The notes below the pieces were generated by a model. That model worked only from the letters and a program-made list of their open reading frames with translations. It had not been told where the DNA came from and searched no databases. This document shows positions 50,204 through 59,878 of a stretch of 64,000 nucleotides of DNA, one piece after another. Source of the DNA: Protaetiibacter sp. SSC-01 (GTDB lineage Bacteria; Actinomycetota; Actinomycetes; Actinomycetales; Microbacteriaceae). Position numbers and translations under genes: made by a program. How positions within the stretch are numbered: position 1 is the first letter of the stretch; every line of letters starts with the position of its first letter. Location: contig NZ_CP059987.1 of the NCBI RefSeq assembly GCF_014483895.1, forward strand, positions 2,666,001 to 2,730,000. Reading direction: 5' to 3'.

Positions 50204-50758
50204 TCAGGCGGCGACGAGCGCCTCCCGGAGACCGTCCAGGACGCGGTCGAACACCTCGTCGACCGAGCCGACGGCGTCGAGCTCGACGACGCGGCCGCGG
50301 TAGTGCGCGAGCAGCGCCTCTTCGGCCGCACGGAACCCGGCGATGCGCGTCGCGATCACCTCGGGGGTGTCGTCGGAGCGCTCGCGACCGGCGAGCCGGG
50401 TGGTGAGCTCGGCATCCGGCACATCGAAGTGCAGGGCGACGTCGACCTCCGCCGCGCGGGCGCGGAGGAAGCGGTCGAGCATCTTGGCCTGCGCGATCGA
50501 GCGCGGGAAGCCGTCGAGCACGAAGCCGTCGGTGTGCGGCTCGACGGCCTGCTCGACGATGCCGACCACGAGGTGGTCGGGCACGAGGCGGCCGCTGTCG
50601 ACGAACTCCCTGGCGCGCTCGCCGAGCGGCGTGCCCGAGGCGATGTGGTCGCGCAGCAGATCGCCCACGATGATGCGGGGAACCGAGAGGCGCTCCGCGA
50701 TCAGCTGACCCTGGGTGCCCTTGCCCGCACCGGGAGGGCCGACGAGCACGATGCGCAT
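50204..50758 (-). CDS. Adenylate kinase family protein
   Basis: A 184-residue nucleoside monophosphate kinase without the long LID insertion. The P-loop is GPPGAGKGTQG, the NMP-binding part includes IIVGDLLRDHIASGT, and DGFPRSIAQAKML is the family signature. Its ATG shares one base with the malate synthase stop (TGATG), so it is the third gene of the glyoxylate operon. This is an odd place for adk, which usually lies near secY, so it may be a second copy. Confidence 0.88.
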   Translation of the reverse strand: MRIVLVGPPGAGKGTQGQLIAERLSVPRIIVGDLLRDHIASGTPLGERAREFVDSGRLVPDHLVVGIVEQAVEPHTDGFVLDGFPRSIAQAKMLDRFLRARAAEVDVALHFDVPDAELTTRLAGRERSDDTPEVIATRIAGFRAAEEALLAHYRGRVVELDAVGSVDEVFDRVLDGLREALVAA

Positions 50759-52416
50759 CAGGCCGCCCTCCCCGCCGTCGAGATGGGACCCGTGGCGAGC
50801 GCGGCGATCGCGTCGCGCGCCTCCGGCTCCACGAGGAAGCGCGAGTACGCCTCGATCGTGAGGAACGTCGGGAACTCGTCCTCGAGGGCGAGCGAGCGCA
50901 CGAGCTCGGCGGCGTCCTCGAAGCGGCCGCCGGGGGCGCGACGCGCCTCGAGCTCCTCCTCGAGCAGGCGCTCGACGAGGGCGCCCGTCACGCGCGTGCC
51001 CTCCCTCGTCACGACACCCTGGCGGATCCACTGCCACAGCTGCGAGCGGCTGATCTCGGCGGTCGCGGCGTCCTCCATGAGGTCGTCGATCGCCGCGGCG
51101 CCGACCCCGCGCAGCCACGACTCGAGGTAGCGGAGCGCGATCGACACGTTCGCGGCGACCCCGGCATCCGTCACCTCGCCGTCGATGCGCAGGTCGACGA
51201 GCTGGCGGGCCTCGACGTGCACGTCGTCTCGCAGGCGGTCGACCTGGTTCGGGCGCTCGCCCAGCACGGCGTCGAACTCGGCGCGTGCCGTGTCGATGAG
51301 GTCCGGATGCGCGACCCAGGTGCCGTCGAAGCCGTCGCCCGCCTCGCGGCGCTTGTCGTTGGCGACCTGCTCGAGCGCGCGGGCCGTGACCTCGGGGTCA
51401 CGGCGGTTCGGGGTGAACGCGCTCATGCCGCCGATGGCATGCGCGCCGCGTTTGTGGCACGTCGCGACGAGCAGCTCGGTGTAGGCGCGCATGAACGGCA
51501 CCGTCATCGTGATCTTCACGCGGTCGGGCAGCGTGAAGGCCGCCCCGCGCCCGCGGAAGTTCTTGATGATCGAGAAGATGTAGTCCCAGCGGCCGGCGTT
51601 GAGACCTGCGCAGTGGTCGCGCAGCTCGTAGAGGATCTCCTCCATCTCGAACGCCGCGGGGATCGTCTCGATGAGCACGGTCGCGCGGATCGTGCCGTGC
51701 GGGATGCCGAGCTCCTGCTCCGTGAAGCTGAAGACGTCATCCCACAGGCGCGCCTCGAGGTGCGACTCGAGCTTCGGCAGGTAGAAGTACGGGCCGCTTC
51801 CGCGCTCGATGAGCTCCGTCGCGTTGTGGAACACGTAGAGACCGAAGTCGACGAGCGATCCGGATGCGGGGCTCGCGATGCCCGGACCGTCGGTGTAGCG
51901 CAGGTGCTTCTCGACGAGGTGCCAGCCGCGGGGGCGGAACACGATCGTCGGGGTCTCGTCGCCGAGGCGGTACTCCTTGCCCTCGGGGCTCGTGAAGTCG
52001 ATCTGGCGGCGGATCGCGTCGAAGAGGTTGAGCTGGCCGCCCACGACGTTCGCCCACGTGGGGCTCGTCGCGTCTTCGTGGTCGGCGAGCCACACCTTGG
52101 CGCCCGAGTTCATCGCGTTGACCGTCATCTTGCGGTCGGTGGGGCCCGTGATCTCGACGCGGCGGTCCTCGAGTCCGGGACCGGCGCCCGCGACGCGCCA
52201 GCTCGCATCCTCGCGGATCTCGCGGGTCTCGGGGAGGAAGCGCAAGTCGCGCCCGTTCTCGATGGCGCGGCGGCGCTCCATCCGGGTGGCGAGGATCTCG
52301 TGGCGGCGGCCGACGAAGCGGTCGTGCAGCTGCGTGAGGAAGTCCAGCGCCTCGGGGGTGAGGATCTCGTCGAAGCGCTCCGCCCGCGGGCCGAGCACCT
52401 CCATCCGTGCGTTCAT
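50758..52416 (-). CDS. aceB: Malate synthase A
   Basis: A 552-residue enzyme that condenses glyoxylate with acetyl-CoA to malate in the glyoxylate shunt. Family segments include GAKVWLADHEDATSPTWANV, ATVLIETIPAAFEMEEIL, NAGRWDYIFSIIKNF and GMSAFTPNRRDP. The length is typical for the A form. It lies 94 bases after isocitrate lyase on the same strand with a hairpin between. Confidence 0.96.
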   Translation of the reverse strand: MNARMEVLGPRAERFDEILTPEALDFLTQLHDRFVGRRHEILATRMERRRAIENGRDLRFLPETREIREDASWRVAGAGPGLEDRRVEITGPTDRKMTVNAMNSGAKVWLADHEDATSPTWANVVGGQLNLFDAIRRQIDFTSPEGKEYRLGDETPTIVFRPRGWHLVEKHLRYTDGPGIASPASGSLVDFGLYVFHNATELIERGSGPYFYLPKLESHLEARLWDDVFSFTEQELGIPHGTIRATVLIETIPAAFEMEEILYELRDHCAGLNAGRWDYIFSIIKNFRGRGAAFTLPDRVKITMTVPFMRAYTELLVATCHKRGAHAIGGMSAFTPNRRDPEVTARALEQVANDKRREAGDGFDGTWVAHPDLIDTARAEFDAVLGERPNQVDRLRDDVHVEARQLVDLRIDGEVTDAGVAANVSIALRYLESWLRGVGAAAIDDLMEDAATAEISRSQLWQWIRQGVVTREGTRVTGALVERLLEEELEARRAPGGRFEDAAELVRSLALEDEFPTFLTIEAYSRFLVEPEARDAIAALATGPISTAGRAA

Positions 52417-52440
52417 GGTCTCTTGCCTTTCGTCGCGCGG

Positions 52441-52498
52441 CTGGAGCTACGACCGTCCGGCGGGAGTTGTTTCTCCCGCCGCCGGGTCACGGCTCCAG
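52441..52498 (-). promoter_or_regulatory. Nested hairpin between aceA and aceB
   Basis: An inner stem CGGCGGGAG/CTCCCGCCG (52458-52481, loop TTGTTT on the plus strand) lies within outer arms CTGGAGC/GCTCCAG (52441-52498). It may stabilise the aceA message or partly terminate before aceB. Confidence 0.55.
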
Positions 52499-52510
52499 CC
52501 GCGCCATGGG

Positions 52511-53827
52511 TCAGTGGAACTGGTCGGCCTCGGTGGAACCCACGAGCGCGAGGGTCGCCGAGTCGGGGTTGAGGGCGGTGGCGATCCGGTCGAAGTAGCC
52601 GGTGCCCACCTCGCGCTGGTGCTTCGTGGCCGTGTAGCCCGAGGCCTCGGATGCGAACTCCGCCTCCTGCAGCTCGACGTACGCCGTCATGTGGCGCTGC
52701 GAGTAGTCCTTCGCGAGCTCGAACATCCCGTGGTTGAGGGAGTGGAACCCGGCGAGAGTGATGAACTGGAACGCGTAGCCCATGGCGCTCAGCTCGCGCT
52801 GGAACTTGGCGATCTGGTCGTCGTCGAGGTGGCGCTTCCAGTTGAAGCTCGGGGAGCAGTTGTACGAGAGCTTCTGGTCGGGGAACTCCGAGTGGATCGA
52901 CTCGGCGAAGCGGCGCGCGAGCTCGAGGTCGGGCTCGGCCGACTCGACCCACAGCAGGTCGGCGTACGGCGCGTAGGCGTGGCCGCGCGCGATGACGGGG
53001 TCGATGCCGTTCCGCACCTCGTAGAAGCCCTCGGCCGTGCGCTCGCCCGTGAGGAACTCGCGGTCGCGCTCGTCGTGGTCGCTCGTCAGCAGGGTCGCGG
53101 CGAGCGCGTCGGTGCGGGCGATGATGACGCTCGGCACGCCCGCGACGTCGGCCGCGAGCCGGGCCGCGTTGAGGGTGCGGATGTGCTGGCTCGTCGGCAC
53201 GAGCACCTTGCCGCCCATGTGGCCGCACTTCTTCTCGCTCGCGAGCTGGTCCTCCCAGTGCACGCCCGCCGCGCCCGCCTGGATCATCTGGTGCATGAGC
53301 TCGTAGGCGTTGAGCGGGCCGCCGAAGCCGGCCTCGGCGTCGGCGACGATCGGGGCCATCCAGTCACGCGAGGTGGTGCCGGTCTCGGCGAACTCGATCT
53401 GCGCGGCGCGCTGCAGCGCGTTGTTGATGCGGCGCACGACGGCGGGCACCGAGTTGGCCGGGTAGAGGCTCTGGTCGGGGTAGGTCTGGCCCGAGAGGTT
53501 GGCGTCGGCGGCGACCTGCCAGCCCGAGAGGTAGATGGCCTCGAGGCCCGCGCGCACCTGCTGCACTGCCTGGTTGCCGGTGAGGGCGCCGAGGGCGGCG
53601 ATCCAGTGCTCGGGGTTCTCGGAGTTGATCTGGATGGACTCCCAGAGGCGCTCCGAGCCGCGGCGGGCGAGCGTGGCGTCCTCGCGGACCGGGCCCCGCA
53701 GCGCGACGACGTCCTCGGCCGTGTAGTCGCGACGGATGCCGCTCCAGCGCGGGTCGGCGGCCCACTCGGCCTCGAGCTCGGCTGCGGTCTGGGTCTGGTC
53801 GCCGGGACGGGCGGGGGTCGTGCTCAT
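52511..53827 (-). CDS. aceA: Isocitrate lyase
   Basis: A 438-residue enzyme that cleaves isocitrate to glyoxylate and succinate. The catalytic signature is [16 protein letters not shown], with [12 protein letters not shown] before it and [10 protein letters not shown] after. AAGGAACG precedes ATG 53827; the longer frame lies in the promoter region. Divergent from a RamB-like regulator, it should be induced on acetate or fatty acids. Confidence 0.96.
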   Translation of the reverse strand: MSTTPARPGDQTQTAAELEAEWAADPRWSGIRRDYTAEDVVALRGPVREDATLARRGSERLWESIQINSENPEHWIAALGALTGNQAVQQVRAGLEAIYLSGWQVAADANLSGQTYPDQSLYPANSVPAVVRRINNALQRAAQIEFAETGTTSRDWMAPIVADAEAGFGGPLNAYELMHQMIQAGAAGVHWEDQLASEKKCGHMGGKVLVPTSQHIRTLNAARLAADVAGVPSVIIARTDALAATLLTSDHDERDREFLTGERTAEGFYEVRNGIDPVIARGHAYAPYADLLWVESAEPDLELARRFAESIHSEFPDQKLSYNCSPSFNWKRHLDDDQIAKFQRELSAMGYAFQFITLAGFHSLNHGMFELAKDYSQRHMTAYVELQEAEFASEASGYTATKHQREVGTGYFDRIATALNPDSATLALVGSTEADQFH

Positions 53828-53899
53828 GGGGTCGTTCCTTCCGATTCGGTCCGCGGGATGCGGTGCGTGTGTTCGATGGTGCGCCCGCCGCAAGCAGGT

Positions 53900-53940
53900 T
53901 TCTCGAAGAACTTCGCGCGAAATCTCCAGGTTTTTCTATT
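53900..53940. promoter_or_regulatory. Divergent aceA/ramB-like promoter region with two palindromes
   Basis: TTCTCGAAGAA (53900-53910) and TTCGCGCGAA (53912-53921) are adjacent palindromes, and TCTATT (53935-53940) is a possible -10 for the regulator. They are candidate binding sites for the regulator itself. Confidence 0.5.
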
Positions 53941-53973
53941 GAGCGGAAGAACGGCGCCTGCGAGCATCGACGC

Positions 53974-55434
53974 ATGAGCACTGCAGCCACGGAGCCGTTC
54001 GACGATGAGGATGTGCTCGACTCCCTGACCGTCGGACGCCGCGTGCGTCAGCTCCGCCTCGACCGAGGGATGACCCTCGAGGCCCTCGCGGCCGAGCTCG
54101 GACGCGCCATCTCGCAGGTCTCGCTCATCGAGAACGGCAAGCGCGAGCTCAAGCTCGGCGAGCTGCAGCGGCTCGCGCGCATCCTCGGCACGACGGTCGA
54201 CGAGCTGCTGAGTCAGGAGCCGCCGTCGAAGCGCGCGGCCCTCGAGATCGCCCTCGAGCGCGCGCAGCGCGGTCCGCTCTTCCAGAGCCTCGGGCTCGGG
54301 CCGCTGCCCATCCGCAAGTCGCTGAGCAACGACGCGATCGAGACGATCCTCGCCCTGCACGACGAGCTCGGCCGCCTGCACCGCGAGCGCGCCGCGACGC
54401 CCGAGGAGGCCCGCCGCGCGAACACCGAGCTGCGCCGTGAGCAGCGCCGTCGCGGCAACCACTTCCCCGAGCTCGAGGCGACGGCCGCGGGGCTGCTCAA
54501 GGCCGTCGGGCACGAGGGCGGTCCTCTCTCGCAGCGCGTCGCATCCGAGCTCGCCCGTCACCTGGGCTTCACGCTCCACTACGTGGGCGACCTGCCGTCG
54601 TCGACGCGCTCGGTCACCGACCACGCGAACGGCCGCATCTACCTGCCCGTGCGCCAGACGTCCGACCCGCGCAGCGCCCTCCTGCAGGCCCTCGCGGCGC
54701 ACGTGCTCGGCAAGCAGGAGCCGCGCGACTACGCCGAGCTGCTGCAGCAGCGCGTCGAGACGAATTACCTCGCGGGCGCCCTGCTCATCCCCGAGAAGAG
54801 CGCCGTCGAGTTCCTCACCGCCGCGAAGGCGAAGCGCGAGCTCTCGGTCGAGGACCTCCGCGACGCATTCGCGGTCTCGTACGAGACCGCCGCGCACCGC
54901 TTCACGAACCTCGCCACCCGGCACCTCGACATCCCGGTGCATTTCCTCAAGGTGCACGAGTCGGGCGCGATCTCGAAGGCCTACGAGAACGACGGGGCGC
55001 TGTTCCCGACGGATGCGCTCGGTGCGGTCGAGGGGCAGATCGTGTGCCGCTACTGGTCGGCCCGGCAGGTGTTCGACGTCGAGGACCGCTTCAGCCCGTA
55101 CCACCAGTACACCGACAAGCCGAACGGCACGTACTGGTGCACGTCGAGCATCCAGTCGACGGCGAACGGCTCGTTCTCGGTGAGCGTCGGCACGCCGTTC
55201 GTCAACGTCAAGTGGTTCCGCGGTCGCGACACCCCCGTGCGCCGCGCGTCGACGTGCCCCGACCCCTCGTGCTGCCGCAAGCCCCCCGCGCAGCTCGCGG
55301 CGCGCTGGCAGGAGGCCGCGTGGCCGAGTGCGCGCCTGCACTCCTCGCTCCTCGCGGCGATGCCGACGGGCACCTTCACGGGCGTCGACCTCACCGAGGT
55401 GTACGAGTTCCTCGACGCGCACGCGCCCGAGTAG
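53974..55434 (+). CDS. ramB: RamB-like XRE regulator of acetate metabolism
   Basis: A 486-residue protein. The N-terminal XRE HTH is VRQLRLDRGMTLEALAAELG, then ISQVSLIENGKREL. The middle contains an IrrE-like peptidase-derived region, and the C-terminal domain includes TSTCPDPSCCRKPP with clustered cysteines. This matches the short-chain fatty-acid-responsive regulators RamB/PrpC2-type described in corynebacteria and mycobacteria, which control aceA and aceB. Its position divergent to aceA fits. The effector in this organism is unknown. Confidence 0.87.
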   Translation: MSTAATEPFDDEDVLDSLTVGRRVRQLRLDRGMTLEALAAELGRAISQVSLIENGKRELKLGELQRLARILGTTVDELLSQEPPSKRAALEIALERAQRGPLFQSLGLGPLPIRKSLSNDAIETILALHDELGRLHRERAATPEEARRANTELRREQRRRGNHFPELEATAAGLLKAVGHEGGPLSQRVASELARHLGFTLHYVGDLPSSTRSVTDHANGRIYLPVRQTSDPRSALLQALAAHVLGKQEPRDYAELLQQRVETNYLAGALLIPEKSAVEFLTAAKAKRELSVEDLRDAFAVSYETAAHRFTNLATRHLDIPVHFLKVHESGAISKAYENDGALFPTDALGAVEGQIVCRYWSARQVFDVEDRFSPYHQYTDKPNGTYWCTSSIQSTANGSFSVSVGTPFVNVKWFRGRDTPVRRASTCPDPSCCRKPPAQLAARWQEAAWPSARLHSSLLAAMPTGTFTGVDLTEVYEFLDAHAPE

Positions 55435-55479
55435 CGCAGCGCGCGGCCGACATCCGCTCCGGGGCGGCTGCGCCTGAGC

Positions 55480-55710
55480 TCAGCCGTCGGCCGCGTCGGC
55501 GGATGCGTCGGGCACCCAGCGCAGGACGTCCCCCGGTTGGCACTCGAGCACGCGGCACACGGCGTCGAGGGTCGTGAAGCGCACGGCCTTCGCGCGACCG
55601 TTCTTGAGCACCGCGACGTTCGCGGGCGTGATGCCCACGGCATCCGCGAACTCCGCGACCGACATGCGCCGCGCGGCGAGCAGCACGTCGATGTCGACGA
55701 TGATCGCCAT
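55480..55710 (-). CDS. Small XRE/Cro-type HTH regulator
   Basis: A 76-residue single HTH domain (ARRMSVAEFADAVGITPANV, then RAKAVRFTTLDAVCRVLECQ) of the YozG-like group, which commonly accompanies DUF2975 membrane proteins. Its ATG shares one base with the DUF2975 stop, giving a coupled two-gene operon. Confidence 0.9.
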   Translation of the reverse strand: MAIIVDIDVLLAARRMSVAEFADAVGITPANVAVLKNGRAKAVRFTTLDAVCRVLECQPGDVLRWVPDASADAADG

Positions 55711-56192
55711 CACACCACCTCCGCGAGCTCGCCCTGCAGCTCGGTCGCGCTGCGGAGCAGGCGGCGCATGACGACCATGAGGGCGGCGAATGCCGCGGTC
55801 GCGAGCACGACGGTGCCGGCGAGCACGATGATGCCGGGGGCGTCGAGTCGGGGCTCGACGACGAGGTAGAGGTGGCCGGCGATCGCGCTCGAGGCGACCA
55901 CGGCGCCGACGCCCGCCCCGATGATGACGTCGACCCAGCGGAAGGCGCGGCCGCTGAAGATCGAGCCGCGGCGCACCATCGACAGGAGCACCCAGACGGC
56001 GACGAGCACGACCTGGGCGCACGCGACCAACGCGATGGCGGCGACCGCGTAGAAGACCCCGACGGCTCGCGAGCCGAAGGCGTCTCCGAATTCGAGGGCT
56101 CCGACGGGGATGGGGACGAGCTGGGCGACGAGCATCCCGAGCGCGAGCAGCACGAGGAGGATGCGGAGGGCGAGGACGGCGAGACGGCTCAT
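55710..56192 (-). CDS. DUF2975 membrane protein
   Basis: A 160-residue protein with four membrane helices. RRGSIFSGRAFRWVDVI between helices 2 and 3 is the typical DUF2975 segment. Function is unknown; the family is nearly always encoded with a small HTH protein, as here. ATG 56192 lies six bases after GATACT (56204-56199), suggesting a leaderless transcript. Confidence 0.85.
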   Translation of the reverse strand: MSRLAVLALRILLVLLALGMLVAQLVPIPVGALEFGDAFGSRAVGVFYAVAAIALVACAQVVLVAVWVLLSMVRRGSIFSGRAFRWVDVIIGAGVGAVVASSAIAGHLYLVVEPRLDAPGIIVLAGTVVLATAAFAALMVVMRRLLRSATELQGELAEVV

Positions 56193-56235
56193 CTATCGAG
56201 TATCGATGCTTTCCTATCGTTAATCAATAGATGAG

Positions 56236-56418
56236 CTATGCCGACTCCTTCGGGTGCTCGGGCGCCTCGGGGGGTGCGGCGGCCGCGCGACGCTGCTCGG
56301 GCGGGATGATCGGGATCGACGTCGTCGGCGGGCGCAGGTGGCGGCTGCGCTCCTTCGCGCTCAGTTCTCCGGGCTCGACCATGCGACCGCCCGCGGGGCG
56401 GTCCTTCTCGACAGGCAT
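56236..56418 (-). CDS. Small basic proline-rich protein
   Basis: A 60-residue protein (MPVEKDRPAGGRMVEPGELS, then PPTTSIPIIPPEQRRAAAAP) without membrane or signal segments, probably disordered. Its ATG is two bases after the stop of the acidic protein gene, so the two are co-translated. Family not recognised. Confidence 0.5.
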   Translation of the reverse strand: MPVEKDRPAGGRMVEPGELSAKERSRHLRPPTTSIPIIPPEQRRAAAAPPEAPEHPKESA

Positions 56419-56420
56419 GG

Positions 56421-56993
56421 CTAGAAGGCGCGGTCGCCGAGCAGGGGCGACTGGCCGCCGTGCTCGTCGGGCGCGTCGGGTGCGAAGGGCGTGGGCTCCG
56501 GCGGGGTCGGCGGTCCGGGCTCGGGCGGCGTCACGTCGGGGCCGCCGGGCACCTCGGGGCCGGGGTCGCCCGGCGTCGCGGGCGGCGGGGCGATCGAGGC
56601 CTCCTCGTCGTCGAGCACCTCGCCCTCCGGCTCGGCGGACTCACCGTCGGTCGTCGGCATGTCCTGGCTGTGGAACTGGCCGTCGGGCGCATCCGTCTCG
56701 TCGACATCGTCGCCGAGCTCGGAGCGTCCGCTGAGTCCGGCGACAGCGGGCACGTCGGCCGAGGAGGGCGCGTCCGGCGCACCCGCGACCTCGGGGTCGG
56801 TCGTCAGCTCGGGCTCGTTCGGGCCGTCGGTCGCGGCCTCGCCGATGAGGCGCCCGTCGGGGCCGATGTCGTCGCCCGTCACGTGCTCGTGGTGCGGGTG
56901 CCCCACGACGTAGCCGTCGTCGTCGAAGTGCTGCGGCGTGACCTCGGTGCTCTCGTCGAGCGAATGGTCTTGGATCCTGCGGGTGTCGCTCAT
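56421..56993 (-). CDS. Acidic, proline-rich disordered protein
   Basis: A 190-residue protein. The N-terminal 50 residues carry SLDESTEVTPQHFDDDGYVV and a His-rich HPHHEH. The rest is rich in Asp, Glu and Pro, ending in a Pro-rich stretch. No folded domain is recognisable. AGAGGAG precedes ATG 56993. It could be a stress or hydration-type protein, but this is only a guess from composition. Confidence 0.6.
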   Translation of the reverse strand: MSDTRRIQDHSLDESTEVTPQHFDDDGYVVGHPHHEHVTGDDIGPDGRLIGEAATDGPNEPELTTDPEVAGAPDAPSSADVPAVAGLSGRSELGDDVDETDAPDGQFHSQDMPTTDGESAEPEGEVLDDEEASIAPPPATPGDPGPEVPGGPDVTPPEPGPPTPPEPTPFAPDAPDEHGGQSPLLGDRAF

Positions 56994-57101
56994 GTCGACT
57001 CCTCTCCACATCCCAGTGGACGCCTCGATCCCGCGACACGCAATAGGGGTGACTTTCCGGTTCGCGGGGGTTAGCATCCCGCGGCGCCGGATGCTGCGAC
57101 G

Positions 57102-57965
57102 TCACGCGCTCACGACGCTCCCGCGGGCGGCGCGGTCGAGGTGCGCGAGCAGGGCGTCGCTCGTCTCGAGCGCGGAGAGCACGCGGCCGTGACCCGCCTC
57201 GCGCACGACGACGAGCCGTGCTCCGGTCGTCGCCTCGGCGAGCGCGATCGACTCGTCGACGGGCAGCTCGCGGTCGCGGTCGCCGTGCACGACGAGCAGC
57301 GGCACACCCGGGTCGAGCGGATGCGCGACGGCGTCGTATCGGGCGGCGGCGCTCGCCGCGGTCTCGCCCACGCGCGCGAGGAAGCGGCGCTCGAAGTCGG
57401 CGCGCGTCGCGGCGTCGAGGCCGAGGCGGCGCGCGAACTCGTCGAGCAACGACTGCGGTCGCCCGGCTCCTGCGATGGCGACCACGGCATCCGTCTCGAG
57501 TCCGTGGCGCACGGCAGTGAGGGCGGCGAGCGCGCCGAAGGAGTGGCCGAGGAGGCCCGCGAACCGGCCGTGGCGGCGCTGCAGCTCGGTGAGCACGGCG
57601 ATCCAGTCGCGGATGTCGACGGGCCCGCCCTGTGAGCCGCCGTGCGCGGGCGCGTCGAACGCGAGCGCCCGGTAGCCGGCGGCGCGCAGGGTCGGCACGA
57701 GGGGCGCGAACTGCGCGGCGCGACCGCGCCATCCGTGCACGAGCACGACGAGCGGGCCCACCTCGCCCCACGTCGAGACGACGACGCGGCGGCCGCCCAC
57801 GATGATCGTCTCGCGGCGCGCGTCGGCGTCGATCGCGGCCCAGCGCTCGGGCACGCGCATGCGCGGGCGGGTCGAGAAGAACAGGCGGTACGCGACGGCT
57901 CCGCCGAGGCGCGGGGAGAGGGCGGATGCGGCGCGCACCCCGGTCGCGATCGTCGTCGCGGGCAT
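57102..57965 (-). CDS. Alpha/beta hydrolase
   Basis: A 287-residue hydrolase: oxyanion region LVHGWRGRAAQF, nucleophile elbow GHSFGAL, acid near VVHGDRDRELP, and catalytic His in EAGHGRV. No signal peptide. GGAGGA precedes ATG 57965. It diverges from a TetR gene with two operator palindromes between them, so it is the likely target of that regulator. Substrate unknown. Confidence 0.88.
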   Translation of the reverse strand: MPATTIATGVRAASALSPRLGGAVAYRLFFSTRPRMRVPERWAAIDADARRETIIVGGRRVVVSTWGEVGPLVVLVHGWRGRAAQFAPLVPTLRAAGYRALAFDAPAHGGSQGGPVDIRDWIAVLTELQRRHGRFAGLLGHSFGALAALTAVRHGLETDAVVAIAGAGRPQSLLDEFARRLGLDAATRADFERRFLARVGETAASAAARYDAVAHPLDPGVPLLVVHGDRDRELPVDESIALAEATTGARLVVVREAGHGRVLSALETSDALLAHLDRAARGSVVSA

Positions 57966-57986
57966 GGCTTCCTCCGGAATCAATAC

Positions 57987-58044
57987 GAACGGTCGTTCAG
58001 AATGTGTGACTGAACTGTACATCCCGAACGGTCGTTCGTAAACT
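57987..58044. promoter_or_regulatory. Two TetR operators and the -10 of the TetR gene
   Basis: GAACGGTCGTTC occurs at 57987-57998 and 58026-58037. TAAACT (58039-58044) follows the second copy and lies six bases before ATG 58051. The two identical palindromes, 39 bases apart, flank the promoter region of the divergent hydrolase gene. Confidence 0.8.
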
Positions 58045-58050
58045 GTCGGC

Positions 58051-58704
58051 ATGACGATCGCAACCGACGGGCGCCGCGCCCGCGGCGACGCCTCGCGGCG
58101 CGCGGTGCTCGAGCAGGCCACCCAGCTCGCCTCCGTCGAGGGGCTCGACGGCGTCACGATCGGCGCCCTCGCGACCGCGACCGGCCGCGGCAAGTCGAGC
58201 ATCGCGACGCTCTTCGGCGACAAGGAGCGCCTGCAGCTCGCGACGATCGACGCGGCCGCCGAGATCTACCGCGCGAGCGTCATCGAGCCCGCACGCGCCC
58301 TCCCCCGCGGCACACGCCGCGTCGCGACCCTCCTGCGGGCCTCGCTCGACTACTCGCGCGAGCGCGTCTTCGCGGGCGGCTGCTTCTTCATGGCCGTCGC
58401 TGCGGACCTCGACTCGAAGACGGGCCCCGCGGCGGATGCCGTGCGGGCGTGGATGCGCGGCTGGAACGGCTACGTCGAGAGCCAGCTGCGCTTCGCGATC
58501 GACGCGGGCGAGCTCGACGCCGCCACCGACCCGGAACGGCTCGCCTTCGAGCTGCTCGCCCTCGTCGAGACCTCGAACGCGCGCTCGCTGCTCTATCGCG
58601 ACGAGCGTCCGTACGCCCTCGCCGCATCCGCCGTCCGCGAGCGGCTGCTCGCCGCGGGCGCCGACCCGGACGACCTCACGCCCCTCGGGCCATCTACCTC
58701 GTGA
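58051..58704 (+). CDS. TetR family transcriptional regulator
   Basis: A 217-residue regulator. The HTH includes GLDGVTIGALATATGRGKSS and IATLFGDKERLQ. The C-terminal domain resembles the TetR_C_6 type with AGGCFFMAVAADLDSKTG. It probably binds the GAACGGTCGTTC palindromes upstream and represses itself and the hydrolase. Its 3' end overlaps the convergent thiolase gene by 11 bases. Confidence 0.92.
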   Translation: MTIATDGRRARGDASRRAVLEQATQLASVEGLDGVTIGALATATGRGKSSIATLFGDKERLQLATIDAAAEIYRASVIEPARALPRGTRRVATLLRASLDYSRERVFAGGCFFMAVAADLDSKTGPAADAVRAWMRGWNGYVESQLRFAIDAGELDAATDPERLAFELLALVETSNARSLLYRDERPYALAASAVRERLLAAGADPDDLTPLGPSTS

Positions 58705-59878
58705 GGATGAGCGCGTCGCCCTGACCGCCGCCGCCGCACAGCGCGACGGCCGCGGTGCCGGAGCCCCGGCGCGCGAGCTCGTGCACGGCGTGCACGACGA
58801 GGCGGTTGCCGGATGCGCCGATCGGGTGGCCGAGGGCGATGCCGCCGCCGTGGATGTTGACGACGTCGTCCGAGAGACCGAGCTCGGCCTGCGAGCGCAC
58901 GACGACCGCGCCGAACGCCTCGTTGATCTCGACGAGGTCGAGGTCGGCCGGCGCGATGCGCTGCCGCTCGCACGCCTGCGCGATCGCGCGCGCGGGCTGC
59001 GCGTGGAGGGAGTTGTCGGGGCCGGCGACCTGGCCGGCGGCCCCGACGGTCGCGAGCACGGTCCAGCCCTCCGTCTCGGCGCGCTCGCGCGTCGTGAGCA
59101 CGACGGCGGAGGCGCCGTCGGAGATCTGCGAGGAGTTGCCGGCCGTGATCGTGCCGCCCTCCGCGAAGGCCGGGCGCAGGCGCGCGAGGGTCTCGACCGT
59201 CGTGTCGGGCCGCACCCCCTCATCCGCCGTCACGAGCACGGGGTCGCCCTTGCGCTGCGGGATCTCGACGGGCACGAGCTCGGCCTCGAACACGCCCGAG
59301 GCCTGCGCGGCGGCGGCGCGCTGGTGCGAGCGCGCGGCCACGGCATCCTGCGCCTCGCGCGTCACCGCGAAGTCGGCGTTGCGCCGCTCGGTCGACGCGC
59401 CCATGCTGTCGTGCTCGTAGGCGTCGGTGAGGCCGTCGTAGGCCATGTGGTCGAGCACCTCGACGCTGCCGTACGACCAGCCGTCGCGCGAGCCCATGAG
59501 CAGGTGCGGCGCGCGCGTCATCGACTCCATGCCCGCGGCGACGACGACCGTCGCGTCGCCCGTGCGCAGCATCCGTGCCCCGTCGATGACCGAGGTCAGG
59601 CCCGAGAGGCACACCTTGTTGACGGATGCCGCGTGCACGTCCCAGCCGAGCCCCGCGCCGATCGCGGCCTGGCGGGCAGGGTTCTGGCCCGCGCCGGCCG
59701 CGAGCACCTGGCCGACGAGCACGGCGTCGACGGCGGATGCCGACACGCCGCCGCGCTCGAGGGCGCCGCGGATCGCGATCGAGCCGAGCTGCACGGCCGT
59801 GAGCTGCGAGAGGGCGCCCTTGAGGCGACCCTGCGGGGTGCGGGCCGCGGCGACGACGACGACGTCCTGCGGGCTCAT
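58694..59878 (-). CDS. Thiolase (acetyl-CoA acetyltransferase / beta-ketoadipyl-CoA thiolase type)
   Basis: A 394-residue thiolase. The nucleophilic Cys is in [11 protein letters not shown], the His in [14 protein letters not shown] and the second Cys in [10 protein letters not shown]. The order CoA-transferase A, CoA-transferase B, thiolase under an IclR regulator fits either the last steps of the beta-ketoadipate pathway (pcaIJF) or acetoacetate use; substrate choice cannot be read by eye. ATG 59878 overlaps the previous stop as ATGA. Confidence 0.9.
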   Translation of the reverse strand: MSPQDVVVVAAARTPQGRLKGALSQLTAVQLGSIAIRGALERGGVSASAVDAVLVGQVLAAGAGQNPARQAAIGAGLGWDVHAASVNKVCLSGLTSVIDGARMLRTGDATVVVAAGMESMTRAPHLLMGSRDGWSYGSVEVLDHMAYDGLTDAYEHDSMGASTERRNADFAVTREAQDAVAARSHQRAAAAQASGVFEAELVPVEIPQRKGDPVLVTADEGVRPDTTVETLARLRPAFAEGGTITAGNSSQISDGASAVVLTTRERAETEGWTVLATVGAAGQVAGPDNSLHAQPARAIAQACERQRIAPADLDLVEINEAFGAVVVRSQAELGLSDDVVNIHGGGIALGHPIGASGNRLVVHAVHELARRGSGTAAVALCGGGGQGDALILTR

